Source: Isoperla grammatica (lineage: Eukaryota; Arthropoda; Insecta; Plecoptera; Perlodidae). Taken from it: DNA of 64,000 nucleotides. The notes under the pieces are model-generated. The model was not told the origin of the DNA and ran no database searches. It saw only the letters and a program-made list of their open reading frames with translations. The position numbers and the translations under genes are program-made. The DNA is taken from positions 6,416,001 through 6,480,000 of the forward strand of contig OX246739.1 in NCBI GenBank assembly GCA_945910005.1, in the 5' to 3' direction. Each line of letters opens with the position of its first letter. Position 1 is the first letter of the stretch. Shown here piece after piece: positions 12,173 to 25,613 of this stretch.

Positions 12173-15100
12173 GACCTTGGCCATCATAACTAACTTGAAA
12201 CTTGAAAGTAATGACTTTTTTAAAAGTAACTTGAAAGTATTTTATTGGCTGTTGCCATGGTGAAAACACGTTATCTGGAGGATTAATAACTGGATGGACA
12301 ATATAATTCGTGTAATGAAGTGAATTAAATGAAACGGCTATCTAAATACATTTCTTATCGTGAGTAATGACTCCCACATTTTGGGCCTCAGTCCAAAACA
12401 TAAATCTAAAATCGATTTCTTCAACACATCTATGTCATAATCATAAGTTATTCAGTTGTGTATAAGTGACAACGCTTCGATTTTTACCGATCATAAATAA
12501 ATCAAACTAAAACAACAAGTTTACGCCACGAAATATTTCTCACAGGGGCTCACGTCAACTCAACTCACCTTACAGCAATCACGCAACGAGTGTCTTGAAC
12601 TTGACCCCCCCCCCCCCCCCCAGCCCCCTTTGGCTACGCCTTTACCATAAAAGTCAGAAAGAAACTATACGATGACACATGACACTAAGGGTTGAAGGGG
12701 GGTTAGCCGTTTCGTACCATATACGCACATACGAGAAAGAAATATGATTTGTAGTCCTATCTATACATATACCCACGGAGCCAACAAACATCCCGTATTT
12801 TGGTCCAGCCAAGACACTGACGCCAGATCGCCAAAGCACTTGCTCGACACCAGAGACTTTCCACTACGCCCACAAATACACGCGAACAACTAAAAAACAG
12901 TTCTAGACTGTAGCGTACGCGGTCCTATATTCAGAAGAGTATAATGCTAGTTCTTGGCCCTCCGTTGCAGACTTACCATGTATTGTTGGAAATAAATGGA
13001 ATGAGAGCGATGCGGTGTATTCGGACAGCTGTTGTTAAGAATATTTTGAATTTCTCGAGAAATAGGTTTAGTCACGAAACCATCCCGTCACTCCCACTTG
13101 TTTCCTATACTTCTGCTTTACAAGGCAAGGTGGATCCAAAACAGAGCACAGGATATTTAGTCATGCGTTCCCAACTTATTTACTGTAGTTCAAGTCGTCA
13201 TGGTTTATGTAAAAAAAAAAGTAAAAGAGGGAGGAGGGGAAAACGTTGTCTCAAACCAATCCACAGATTCGTAACAAAACTGAGATCAATGGGATCATTA
13301 AAATATATTTTAATGATGTCAGTTTTCGGTATATCCTACCTCGTACATTCTCTTCATAGCGCGCATCATTCTCATAGCATTAGCATAGAACACGAGATGG
13401 GAAGCTTCGTCTAATAGTTACAAGAAGAGGGGTAGGTTCTTGCCAAGTAGAAGATGTTCGGATATGATATAACTTAGGGATGTATTTTACACAGAGTACA
13501 AACCTCAGGCTGTAGGGGTTGGTTTTTAGAACACACCCATAAATCAGGCCAAACGTTCGTAAGATTACACAAACATTAGGCCCACATTGAGTGGAAGTTT
13601 TAGAACCCCAAACTCAAATAATACGCATCAAAGATTGCACCAAGATTGTCCCGCGCGGGGGAAACTTCCGAAACTCGGTCTTATTAGCTAAATTAAACTA
13701 TTTCACGACAGGATCGATCGATAGCTCGCAGGCAAAACTTTATTAGATAAGAGTCCAGCTGGGCTCTATTCTGATATCGGTTGCCAAGTCTTAATTGTGT
13801 AAACATGAGAGATCTTACTTGGATTAAGTTTGTCTCTATACGAATACGATCGTGCTTGTCGACAGGGGTATATTACAGCTCACCCTGGACTCTTGTGATT
13901 TGGAAAATCGGTCCTCACTGTAAAGTTCTTATCCTAATTTTCCTCTGTCGAAGGATGGGATTATGTCGTACAAAAAGCTATCATGAAATCGTTTCTGAGG
14001 ATTTGCTATTGGCCTATTGTTGGCTATCTGAATCGAAAGATAGACACATCACACGTGTGACCCTGAGTAATGTATCTCAATATTAATCCTAGCGACGACA
14101 GAGCTTTATGCGATAATTATATTTTGCTCGTCTAACATTGTTTATTTGTGTCGGTTTTCCATATTGTTCTAAAATTACTTTGTTAAGTGTAACCGTATCT
14201 AACGTGAATTAAATATCCAGTAGTTCAGCGTTGCTCTATGGGATGGCGCACACTACAGCACAGGAAGCCATGCCAGGTGATTGAATGCTTCCGATACTGA
14301 GATATTGCCGGTCCAAACTACGGGAGATGACTCTTCCAAGAAACTAAAAGCAATATCGTGTCGCACATGTCGACTACCTGGAGTCCATCGGACCAGTTGC
14401 CCAACTACTGGAAGGCTGCGAAACAATGGGATAAGGAGCTAAAACATGTTAACGTGATACAAGCTGTAATATAAGGCACTAGAATAATTACACTTACATT
14501 ACTTAACCCTTTCAGAACTGATTTGTTTGAGCAGATTAAGCAATCTTAAACATTTGCAATAAATGCTGTCATTTTTCAGATTTGTAGAATTTTCAAAATA
14601 AATAAAATCTTGATTTTTTTAATAGAGTTTTGGGGAAATTTTGGATTATATTATATAAAACTAAGATTTGAGATCAAGGTATATTCTTCCCTGAAGTATA
14701 AAGTTTTTTCTTATTTTTGTATCTTAAATGCAAAAAAAACTAGTTTAAAATATATAATATGTAAAGTCTCCACAACCTGCCCCGACGCTTACCTCATCAT
14801 TATAGTATTCCCATCCTCTATAGGAATATTATATTTCAGTTCAAATTATAGTTCGTGTCTTAGTTGAAACAACTTACAAAACATATGCGAAATTATATGT
14901 ACATTAAACGAAAAATGTACATTATTCCGAAGAATTAACACAAATTAGCTGTTTTTAATGCATTTTTTTTTTTAGCTTGTATTAATTAAGAAAAAAAATG
15001 ATAATGATACACTGAAATAGAACTTCGACGGCCGCTCACATTTAACATTAAATTTTAGTGTGAACTAAAAAAGGCACTCTCTATAAAGTGTGTATTGACA

Positions 15101-15343
15101 TAAACTAACAGAAAACCAGCTGTCGTAGGAATATCTACGATAGCAAGGAGGCCACGCAACATCGATGTATAGGTACGTATAATTCAACTCAGAAGCAAAC
15201 TGTTATAAATAATAAATATACTAACAAGTGTTTTACCAAAACGGTTTTCGAAACAGCAAATCAATGTAGAACCTTGTAGAATCTAGAGCGCATGGTTGTG
15301 ACGAGGAAGCTCCCGCATGTGGTCTTCAGTGACGCGGTAGACT

Positions 15344-18300
15344 ATGGTGGTAACAGCGACGAAGAAAGTTCCGTGGAGAAGGCGGCGACCGTGTCTAGAG
15401 CTGAACGTTCAAGTATTGCACTTCTTTGGTAAGCATGAGTACCTCACAATAATATCTTGAGAAGTGAATCATACCGACATTTGATTTTGCATTAGCTAAA
15501 CAACGAATAAAAACATCGTTATTGTTACTAATAAGTTGTTGGAGGCTTTCACGACCCGTAGATGCGAACTGTTGTATTATTCCTGGTTTATTTCGTCGTG
15601 TCGGTGATGAGTTCATCTTGCTTGACGTTTCGCCACCCATGTTAGTGGCTCTCTCAAGAATATCTTCGGGTGCAATTTATTTGTATAACATTCAAGTTTC
15701 TGTTCCGTTCGTCTTACACGTGGAATGTCACATGACCTCGACTTCCCAAACTTCTTGCGACATTTCGTGATCCATATAGACTCCATTTAGACGAGCGTGT
15801 AAGAGGGCGGCCTAGCTTGCTAATGCTAGGCCTGTCTTTCCTAGGGCTTCCAAGGAACTGGGAAATATAACAGAAGTTGGAGCTATAGCTCTATATAATC
15901 CATTAAATCTTATGTGAGCCAATAAGAAGTGATGTCTTATAAATCCAGCCAATGGTAGGATCCTTGACAAGTGTGTAGACCAAGATTCAGGTTTTGGCTT
16001 CACAATGTTTACTATTTGCTGCCTTTTGGTGAACGTTTTATCGATCGACAAAATGACTATACGTGAATCTATCACAACAAAATACAAGTTGGGAAATAAC
16101 ACGGATTTAGCACTCGAATGAATCTATAAAACATAATCACCTTCTGACAACAAGTATCCAGATCCCTTATCATTTTACCTATACGCACTTCCCTCACCTT
16201 CCAGTCATGGAGGATGGGTTGGATGCAAAGAAGGGTTTTGGCTTCTCCTGGAAGCATTTTATTTACATACAAATATTATTTACGTAAGCTATGACTTTTC
16301 GTCGTAATTTAATATATTGTTGGTAGATTTCTTATTGTTCTGTTTTGGATGACGTGTAGAAGTAATGTAGAAATCAAACGCCAGTAGATATACCCTTCAT
16401 AACATCAGGAAAACTACCACAAACTCCTGTTTTGTCCGGACGCTCAACTACGATTTTACTATCTATTGACGTTTTCAGGGTTTTGGCCGGAGAAATCCAA
16501 CGAAATGGGCAGCTTCATGAGTTACTGGCGATATTTCTTCCCTCGGATCCAGCTGATCAGACAAGTCTACGGGCTGGTGTTTCAAGCCATCAACGTGTGT
16601 CTCGTGTGGGGAAACCTTGCTCGGGTCATCGAGTACTTCACCATGATTCTCTTGTACACCATGGTACTCGTCAAGTGTACAACCATGTTCACTCACCGCG
16701 AGAAGCTGTGCCAAATGGTTACAACTTTAAGAGCGCTGAGCACCTCAGAAATGCTGTCAAACACATCTTTGAAAAGATCCATGGAAAAAACTGACAAGTT
16801 TGCCCATAATTTAACAATATTTTTCTTGGTTACGTTTATTCCTGTATTCATTCTTAATGCAATATTTTTGATAATTCAAGGATTCGCTTCAGGAACAATA
16901 CCGTTCAGGTAAACAACTGTCACTTGGTGCATTTACAGAACATTTTAGTTGTGTGTTGACCTTATCTACTGAACTCATGATTTCTGCAGCTTAAAATTAC
17001 TTTAAAATGTCAAAATTAAACCAAGATAATATTATTCCATATCGAATTTAGTTCTATTTCTTACGAATGTTTCTTTTTTTAATACACATTTCCGTTTCTC
17101 AAAATGTTCTTATCAAAGATTGTGAAAGGTGTATCGCAACACCAGATTACAAAACTTAAAAGAGAACATTTAAAAAACGTAAATATTTATTGGAAAAAAG
17201 ACACATTGAATTACGAGCACTTAATTCTGTAGGGTGGGATATATTTTGGTTTCATTTAGAAACATTCAAAGCATATAATCCGATTTTAAGCGACATAATT
17301 CGGTGCTGCTGTAGAGTACTTTATAACATACAGCCCTCAAGACACAACTCGTGCAGTCGTACAACCACGACTCGTACTCGTATGCTTACCGAACTTTTGG
17401 AAATGAAATACTTCTAATTTTAAATGAAACGCTTATTTGATTTTAAATTGTGTAACCATTACCACAGTACTTTGTTTCCAGGTATTGGCTTCCATACAAC
17501 TACGAAACCAAGTTTGTATTTGAGACAACACTAATTATTACAACTATTTGGATGATATTCGATTTATGTATAATTATAATATATGACCTTTTATTTGTTT
17601 GTATGTCCATTCACATAAACGGCCAGTTCAAGGTGCTAAATCATAAGTTGCAGCATATTCGCCGTAGCGTGCTTATCAGGGGCCTTCGAAAGGCCTCAGA
17701 TTTGTTCCCAAATACCTCTTCTAAAAATGATGGTCCTCAGAAATACAAGAACTTACCAGAGACCACAGATGAAAATAAAAATAGAAGGAAATCAGCAACG
17801 TTTTCATTCGATTCAAACCAAACTGTTTCGAAGACGAAACCTCGAAAACTATATGTGAAGAACTGTACGACGTCCCATAACAACGATATGGAGGATTATC
17901 TAAGAAGCTGTGTAAAACATCATCAGATCTTATTACGGTCAGTAAACATCTATAATATCTAAACCACCATTTGCATTGCTATTCGATCGACTTGAAATTG
18001 ATATGAATAAATAAACACGTCACAATACCGGGTAACAGTGGCGAATCCGGGTAGGGGGGAGGGGGGGGGGGGGATTACTTCATGTTTACATACAGTGGTA
18101 ACTCTTTCAAAACATGGCTGTTATGTTTAAGTGTACACTCAACTGACAAATATAACCCATATGTGCTATGATAAACAATATTTTATTCTTAACAGATTCA
18201 ATGAAGACTTTGGCAGTGTTAACAAGTTCATGTTGATTAATCAGATACTGACCAATTTATGTTGTGGAATTGTTGGATTGTATATTACGACAGTGGTAAG

Positions 18301-19841
18301 TCCAACTAATACAGTTCATATACTGATATATCTTTCATTTGAAATGCAATAACATAAAGTAAATGTAATTCAAATTAGCCTGCATGTCTTTATTACTAAA
18401 AATTAAACAAGAACAACACTGCAAATAATAAATTAGAAAAAACACATCCTGACACAAAACTAGAAAGAGCACAGACCATAATCTGCATTAGGTCACGAAC
18501 AGTAAAAATAAATTGAAATAAAAGCATCATCGAAAATGTATAGTGAACTTATTATGCAGCAAAGCAAGAGACAAGTCCCAATTATTATAGGTATGTATTT
18601 TGTATCTTCTCTTCGTCGATATTGTCACTGACTATTTTCATAAGTCAATTGTGAAATTTAACTGTTAACAATGGTTTACAAATATCACCAAACATCTACA
18701 TAAACATGCGTACTAGTCGTTACAATTACATCGCTTTGGGGCACTAACTGTATGTTGTACTTTGCAGGCCAAGACAACGGACTTCAAGGTAACTTTGGCT
18801 TTATTTCTTGTGCTTGGAAGCTATTTGGAGACTCTGCTATATTGTTGGTTCTGTAACCTTATAACTGAAGAGGTAATTATATGCACTTGTTTCCGAAAGA
18901 AAAAACAATTATTTTTAAATATCCTGATATAGGCTTATTGAAAATTGTAATCGGATATGATTTTTCCAGAGCGCAGATGTGCTGCATTCGGTCTACGGCT
19001 GTGATTGGTTCGGAGAATCCGAGAGTTTCAAACGATCTTTACGGATCATTATTTCAAGGACGAATCGGCCTCTTATTGTGAGGGCGGCGGGACTCCCTTT
19101 GTCGATGAGGACCTTCAGAACTGTGAGTTTATATAACACGATATATCTACCCTCGGAAACACTCAACTATTCAGTTCATGTGACGCGGCAAACAATGCTT
19201 TTTTACCGATTTGTGTTTTCTTAACACAACCTATTGTCTATTACCTGATAAGTTTATTTTTATCGTACATTGTATAGCATAATACCAAAAAACTACCCTT
19301 CAAATTTTGTTACTTAAAACTGTGAATTAACACTATTTTATTGAAGTTGTTAGACCTTTAGAATGGAGGGGATGGGGTTTTGTTGAATTACAAAGGAGCC
19401 TAAATGTATTGTTTTACATCGATAACGAGCCACCAAAGTTATGTGTCTTTAAAATGTGTACAAAAATTAATAAACAGTTTGGAACGCAAAAATAAGCAGC
19501 TCGAAATAATATTACAGCCCTCTTCTTGATAACCCGCGCGTTGTGATATGACTGAACTGGTTGACTGAACTAAGTGGTCAATTTACAAAAATCGAACGAA
19601 ACGAAGGAACTAGTGTTTCGTTCATTCTTACAACTTCAAAAAACGTAGTTTCTCAAATATCTACTGATCTTATTGTTTTTAATGAGAGCATAATATAGAT
19701 ACAGTGTGTAGGCCCTAATGTTCCTAATGTTCCTATTGTTCTAGTCTTTTTTTGTGTGTCTAGATTTACAAAGCGGCTTACTATATCCATATGATTGGGA
19801 CGAGAATCTTTCATGGACTGACGATTTCCCGAAAATCTTGA
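15344..19841 (+). CDS. Insect odorant receptor (7tm_6 family), 7 exons
   Basis: Coding exons: 15344-15428, 16479-16908, 17482-17937, 18196-18295, 18768-18872, 18970-19122, 19764-19841. All introns are GT-AG, all phases match (1,2,2,0,0,0), and the product is 468 aa. Insect ORs are ligand-gated cation channel subunits with seven TM helices and an internal N-terminus, working with Orco in sensory neuron dendrites. Family marks: LHFFGFWPEKS near the N-terminus (typical GLWP-like motif, made by joining exons 1 and 2); long hydrophobic helices in exons 2-6; and a C-terminal end in exon 7 beginning IYKAAYYIHMIG, in the position of the conserved final-helix motif. The short first exon was found because it alone supplies phase 1 and a plausible N-terminus starting at ATG 15344. 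Odd point: about 70 extra residues (roughly 236-308), polar and Lys/Ser/Asn-rich, lie between TM4 and TM5, making the protein longer than the usual 380-430 aa. Ligand cannot be inferred. Confidence 0.92.
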
Positions 19842-21022
19842 AACTTGAAACTTCTTCCAAGCGAACTAAAACACGGAGAATCAAGAATGAACCAGAAATG
19901 CGTCTTACGGAACATCATTCGGAAACGTCATATCGCAAAGCACATACCAAAGAAAGTAATTATGTGTCACCAATTTACTGAACGTTGACAGCCACAAACA
20001 AAGAACACACGTTTCTGTAGCTATATTTCCCACTTAGAATTTATTTAAGTACATTTTACGCGCTGATAAAAAGTCGGAACGACATTATAAAATTCATTTT
20101 GTGAGTTTTTTTTTTTAAGAGTATCAAGTATCAGAGTGGAAATGTAGATCCTGTAAATCAGCGTCTCGACCAGCCCACTGAGCACATAAATCCAACAAAC
20201 AGTCGATGAATGTGACACGCTGAACAGATGACGTCACACAACTAACAATATGGAGGAAGATATCATCATATTGTGAGGTTGTCTCCACTAACTGTCCGTG
20301 ATAATGTGCTGGTTCACTGGCTAAAGCTAAACGCAGGTAAACTTTGATGCCGACAGTATTTCATTTCTTATTATTATTATATTTGTATTTTTTTTCTATC
20401 GTTTCTTTATTAAGGTTTGAGTTTTCACTCTTTACAAACCAAATTTACATGATGTTACATTTTAAAAATCACTTTGTTCTTTAATTATTCTAGTACTAAT
20501 CTAATGCCTAATAAGTAATAACTAATGGTATGGAGTAATAACAATTAATATAAGTTCCAATTACACACAACAATAAAACATTTTATAATACGTTATCAAT
20601 ATGATAGAATTAATAAACGTAATGGTAATAATCAGAGTTTCTAGACATGTGTGAAATAATGGAAATTGAGATCATTGGTTATCCGATTCAATCAGACAGA
20701 GGAAAGCTTCACGTATATATAACACAACATTGTTTTATGATCCAAATGAAATCGCCCAATCTGAGTATGACCATATTAGGTTTCATTTGAACTTTCGACT
20801 TTTGGGCGCAACTCCGAGTGAGCAAAACGTATACTGGGGCGTAACTTTCTTGAAACCTACGCACAGTCGCTAAGAATTATATTTTAGCGACAGGAGGCGG
20901 TGTCACATCATTATATCAACAAGGGATATCGCAAAGACGTTCACCGCACACCAAGAATACATTGCTATGCCCGTCACGCTTACTGGGTGTGGGGTCCTAA
21001 TAATTAACATTATCTCGCGATT

Positions 21023-21061
21023 ACCATTCGATAATCGATAGTAATAATATTATCGAATGGT
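21023..21061. repeat. 13-bp perfect inverted repeat
   Basis: ACCATTCGATAAT (21023-21035) is perfectly reverse-complementary to 21049-21061, with a 13-base AT-rich loop. No open frame is affected. It may be the core of a small foldback element, or chance in AT-rich DNA. Confidence 0.6.
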
Positions 21062-22164
21062 TTGTTTTCTGAAAAAACGTGTTTGTAGAGCATTATTTCG
21101 TTCTTTTTGGCCTTTTTGGTGTGGAAACACTCAAAGATACCGCCAAAATACTGGGCCTCGGAACTCATGTGATTACTCCCAACAGTGTCACGTCAGATGT
21201 GTCAGTAAAGGCAAATATATGTACATTATTCATTACAGAGTTGACAGAATGGATCCATTTTTACTTGGAAATTATCCGTGAAACGTTTTACAAGGAAGAA
21301 TTTCTTAATTTAATAATTCAGGTGCCTTCATTTCCACATCATTCACAACTATAATACAACATTTTATATTATGAGTGTGTTACAGATGGACTCGAAACAC
21401 GTTTGGAATGTATTCACAGAATTTCATTCCAATACATTCGATTGTTTTGCTCATTACAATAACTATATTGTATCTTCTTGTTGTCTCACACCCCGCTCAT
21501 GTAATAAACCATCTTCGCTTGACACTATACCTACAATATAAGTATAAATCATAGCCAAGTATAATTAAGTTGGGCATGTAAAACACTTTGATAACATCTT
21601 AATTAAAGAAGTTACACGGTAAAACAAATGTAGAATATTATTTACGTGCTATTGTTCAACCCGCATTGCCGCCCGCCTGTCGGGCATTCTCACTCCATGC
21701 TCCCTCCATTCCGTACGAGTTAAACGCATCCCATTAATCTGCTGGAACAGGTGCGGTCCTGTGTCTTAGCATTGCATTCGTTTATCTAATTGTACGCCAC
21801 GAATACAGCGGTCTTTGTAAGATTGCATAAGAATGAAATGAGAAGCCAAAGGTGCTATATACGGTACATCAGAAGAATGCCTCTTCAGTCTTGGGGAAAT
21901 CCCCAATTTCTGTATGTTAAAATAATTGTTTTATGCTTTAAAATTGTCTTAAGAAAAAAGTATGTCGTCTCCTTAAGTGTGTCACCTCCTATGTGTGTTT
22001 ACACAGAGAGAACCATAAAAGCAAATTTTAATATAATTATTTAATGATGATGATAATGACTCTTGTTGCTTTACATCATCTCTATAATTGCAATATTGCT
22101 ATTCGAGACGATAAGGGGTGCAAGATAAAGATGAAGAACAAATTACAAATACCCATATCTTATA

Positions 22165-22230
22165 TGCGGGATTCGAACTCCCACATCACTAAGAATCAAA
22201 TCCCACAATCCACTGCGGACGATTTATAAC
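22165..22230 (-). repeat. tRNA-derived SINE head remnant
   Basis: The minus strand shows GGGAGTTCGAATCCCG, a B-box-like motif within a short palindrome, preceded by about 35 bases that could be the rest of a tRNA-like head. No cloverleaf was confirmed, and the flanks show no clear body or tail. Confidence 0.35.
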
Positions 22231-22767
22231 AATTATTATTCTTTCATTATTTAAACGTGAAAACTATTACTTGAAAAGAAAACATCAATGTTCACTACTT
22301 CCAGTCCAAAACGCAAAGTATAATCGTAACCTATATATTATACGTGTTATACCGTGTTTCCGGACATAGGATTACTTATTGAATGTTTTATTGTGGGTAG
22401 AGTAGAGCGTAGCGTGCTCACGCTATAAGTACAACAATAATACCATGTCACCACGTCACATATCAGTTACACCATAGCATGACATGTCATGCCAAGTATA
22501 ACCATCGTGCATTTGTATCTGCGTGTGTTAATGTAACATCAGCTATAGCTGGCTTTGTACATTGATACCCACTATAAAATAACACTAATGTATAATGTTT
22601 CTTTCATTTATTTATTTATTATCTATGATTGTGGCCCGATTCTTGAACAGGTTCTAACTTAACAACAGGATTACTTTATCAGGGGTCAACTTTTAATACA
22701 CACAGTGTAGTGGTCGAAAAAAGGCTGTTGAAAGAACATAAAACAAAAGTAATAACTATAATGCCGA

Positions 22768-22926
22768 CATTACACGACTCAATACTTTCGTCAAACCTAT
22801 TGAATTCAAGAACAAAAGCGAATCACAAACAGTTTGGTAAAAACTGCAACAATATAGCTTCTAGTAATTGATGCTTTATTGTCCTTGCATTCAATAAGTT
22901 TGACGAAAGTATTGAACCGTGTAATG
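22768..22926. repeat. Foldback/MITE-like element
   Basis: Two arms of 43 bases (22768-22810 and 22884-22926) are reverse complements with 4 mismatches by eye, separated by about 73 bases without coding potential. Both outer ends read CATTACAC inward. The size and lack of coding capacity fit a MITE or a short foldback element. No target-site duplication was recognised. Confidence 0.7.
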
Positions 22927-25469
22927 TGGGTAATACCGTCCAATAACCTCAAAGCACCGAGAACATAATAAAACAACATATTTCATTATGTGTAGCTATT
23001 ATAATAGCATGTACTATGAATACAATTGGTTACAGACGTACACTTCAATAAATACATGTCTCAAAGCTGTGCGCAAACACATTACTACAAACTTTTGATT
23101 TTTTGCGAATTTAATATAGTGAGGCTTGGATAGAATTGAACTATGCATCATATATTTGTATAAGTAAAGTCTATATTGTGACAGTAACAGGTAGGGAGCA
23201 CCCGCTTATTACTGGAAGAAGGTCCGCGCAACCGGTGCGAGAAGATGTCACACAACATTCGGATTGGTCGTAAAAGTGTCGCCCCTCGTGTCCAGGAACG
23301 CTAGCATCACTTTATTCGATGTGTCACGTGATGAGCCCGTTAGAAACAGGCGGCATCCTTGATCGTCCATCGGAAACACAAATAGGCAGCGCATTTCCAA
23401 ACTCCGCTAAACACAACACCTACTTATCTCAAATGATAAGTGTAGTAACTTCACAATACCTCAACTTCATATTTGATAATTTAAAGAATAAGTTATGGGT
23501 GGAGCGAGCTCATACACAAATGCGTGTGTTCACACGGAGCGCCATTGTTTGGTAAGTCTGGTGGGTCCAGTCTTCTTCCTGACAACCCACACATGTAGCC
23601 CGGTAATTATTATTATCACATCACCGACGCGACCGAGTCCAACACCCTATCATTACATACGCCCACATTGTCTGGTAGGGTTCAGAGAGACTTCAAACGT
23701 TTTATCACAACAATCAGTGAACTCTCGCATAAATTAATATCAAATCCGTCGAGGAAGCTAATGGCGCATTGGGTAAATTACAGACCAAAGGTAAGTATTA
23801 AGTTTTTAAGGTGTATTTACGTTGGAGGTAATAATCGGATCGGCGGGAAAGGAGTTTGATGCCAAGTGTTTAGATTACTGGTATGCAAATAAATGCCCAC
23901 ATTTCAAGTAAGTGAATGGGAGCCGGCATTTAAGAGGCTGTAATCGATGTTATAATAAGTATGACTCGCCATTTTCGAGGTTTAAGTGTTTTTTTTTATT
24001 TGTTTTTAGAAAGGCCAGTATGTAAAACTATTGCCAGCAACATTAATGTATGCGGTAAACGTTATAAAACGTGAATTATTACTTAATTAGATGATATTCT
24101 TGGAAGTTATTAAATGGATGTGGCAAGATTCTAAAAGGGAATAGCCAATTGGTGTTCGTAACAAATCCGTCATAACCAATCGGTGCTTTCATTTCTGCTA
24201 TAGTTACTTAGTCGTTTCGTATATTTATTTGTTTATATATTATCACATTTTTTTTATAAACATGCTTAGTTTATGTATTGACAAACGTGCAGAAATGTCA
24301 CGGGAGCAATACAGGCGGTTTTGCATATTAGTCGTTCTATACTATACTGTCTCTCTAGAGAGAGCCTATATTTGGACATGTGGACTCTCTAAAACTGCCC
24401 TGGGTACAGCCAAGATTGTGTAAGGGGTGAGTGAGTCGTATTATGAGTTAGACAAAGTAAGAATGATGGCATGATGGCAATCCAGGAGAAATGTGGGGAC
24501 ACCCTCGGCTTCTGCGAGAGTAACAAATATATGTTACTCTGGGATGTCTGCGCTTTCCAGAGGAACGACAAAGCTATTTGTATTGACGTTCTTGGTGGAG
24601 CACGGTTGTTTAGATAGCTACATAACGATTATTTTATTTTTGGCTGCAAGGTAGGTTACCATATAAATAAAAAAGAAGTACCTATGATGAGTGATAAATT
24701 ATATTTTTCAAATTCATTGTTATGCAAATCAACCCCCTGAGATAAGAAAGAGTGTGCATTGTTCAAATTTTAATTTTTGAAAACGTTTTTCCACTTGTTA
24801 TTCCAATAGAGTCCCCCTTCGCCCCGTAACTCTTCCCCTCTTCCCCCTCTGCATCATCAATCATCATGTCGATCTTAAGATGTCAAGTATACTTTTAAAC
24901 TTTCTTCAGAGCAGGTCTACCTTACAAAAAAAGTAGGCTCAGAAAATGAACATTACATTATTGTAGCACGATTAGCTCTCTTAATCGCAGTTACAATGGA
25001 TGGCATCAAACGTATTGTGATAGTCAATGAACGTGTAACAATATAATGCACCAATCAGGGGGAGCAAGTGGTGGGCCACATGCACAGTCGTGTTAAGTAT
25101 ACGATTTTGTTTATGGTTGCTATGGAGTTTGTTTTTCTTATGGAAAATAGCATGTAATAAAACAAATCCATATCAACTATACTTCAGTTGACTGTGCATA
25201 AATAGGGAGTCTCAAAGCTCCAAGTATGGACTAAAATGTTAGTCAACTATTTTCGGGAACTAAATTAGTTTCTAAATGCTAATCACTTGAGCTTTGGACA
25301 TGATGACTAGATGGTAGCGAAACCTGTTGGAGAAAAATGTAACTAAATGCATAGTTGTATATTTGAAGAATTTATGAAGCCGTGACAACTAGGTCTGGCA
25401 ATACATAACCTTTGAACCCAACGATATAACCACGACATAACCTTACAATTACATTACTCGCTCGATATA

Positions 25470-25613
25470 ATGGATGACGATGACGAGTTTATGGTGTTTG
25501 TGGCTACGTATGCACTCTTTTACGATTACAACAAAGGCGAAAACGTCGCCTCTATTGTTGAAATGATGCAACAAGATGTCTACACAGGCATAATGTCAGA
25601 TATTGTAAAATAA
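25470..25613 (+). CDS. Small hypothetical ORF, 47 aa
   Basis: An ATG at 25470 opens a 47-residue frame starting MDDDDEFMVFVATYALFYDY, acidic then hydrophobic, ending at TAA 25611. The opening is reminiscent of N-termini of HARBI1/PIF-Harbinger-like nucleases (acidic start, then a helix), but no DDE domain follows. No splice donor was chosen. It may be a transposon relic or chance. Low confidence. Confidence 0.15.
   Translation: MDDDDEFMVFVATYALFYDYNKGENVASIVEMMQQDVYTGIMSDIVK

Larger units (their letters stand above)
6269..15343. other. Gene-poor stretch between the THAP exon and the odorant receptor
   Basis: No further exon recognised. Contents seen: a C-tract at 10823-10836 next to a SINE-head-like segment, a GC-rich perfect hairpin at 12138-12172, and a 17-C tract at 12605-12621 followed by a GGCTACGCC motif (the reverse of GGCGTAGCC). 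A 156-codon open frame at 12944-13414 has no recognisable domain and a low-complexity Lys/Arg/Gly segment. I do not call it. The missing THAP exons may lie in this stretch. Confidence 0.5.

Noticed and set aside
12944..13414. 156-codon plus-strand frame
   Set aside because: Longest unassigned frame in the first 15 kb, but no recognisable motif, a low-complexity basic patch and no supporting splice structure.
16432..16794. 120-codon frame overlapping odorant receptor exon 2
   Set aside because: Out of frame with the receptor's TM helices; the exon is accounted for by the receptor frame.
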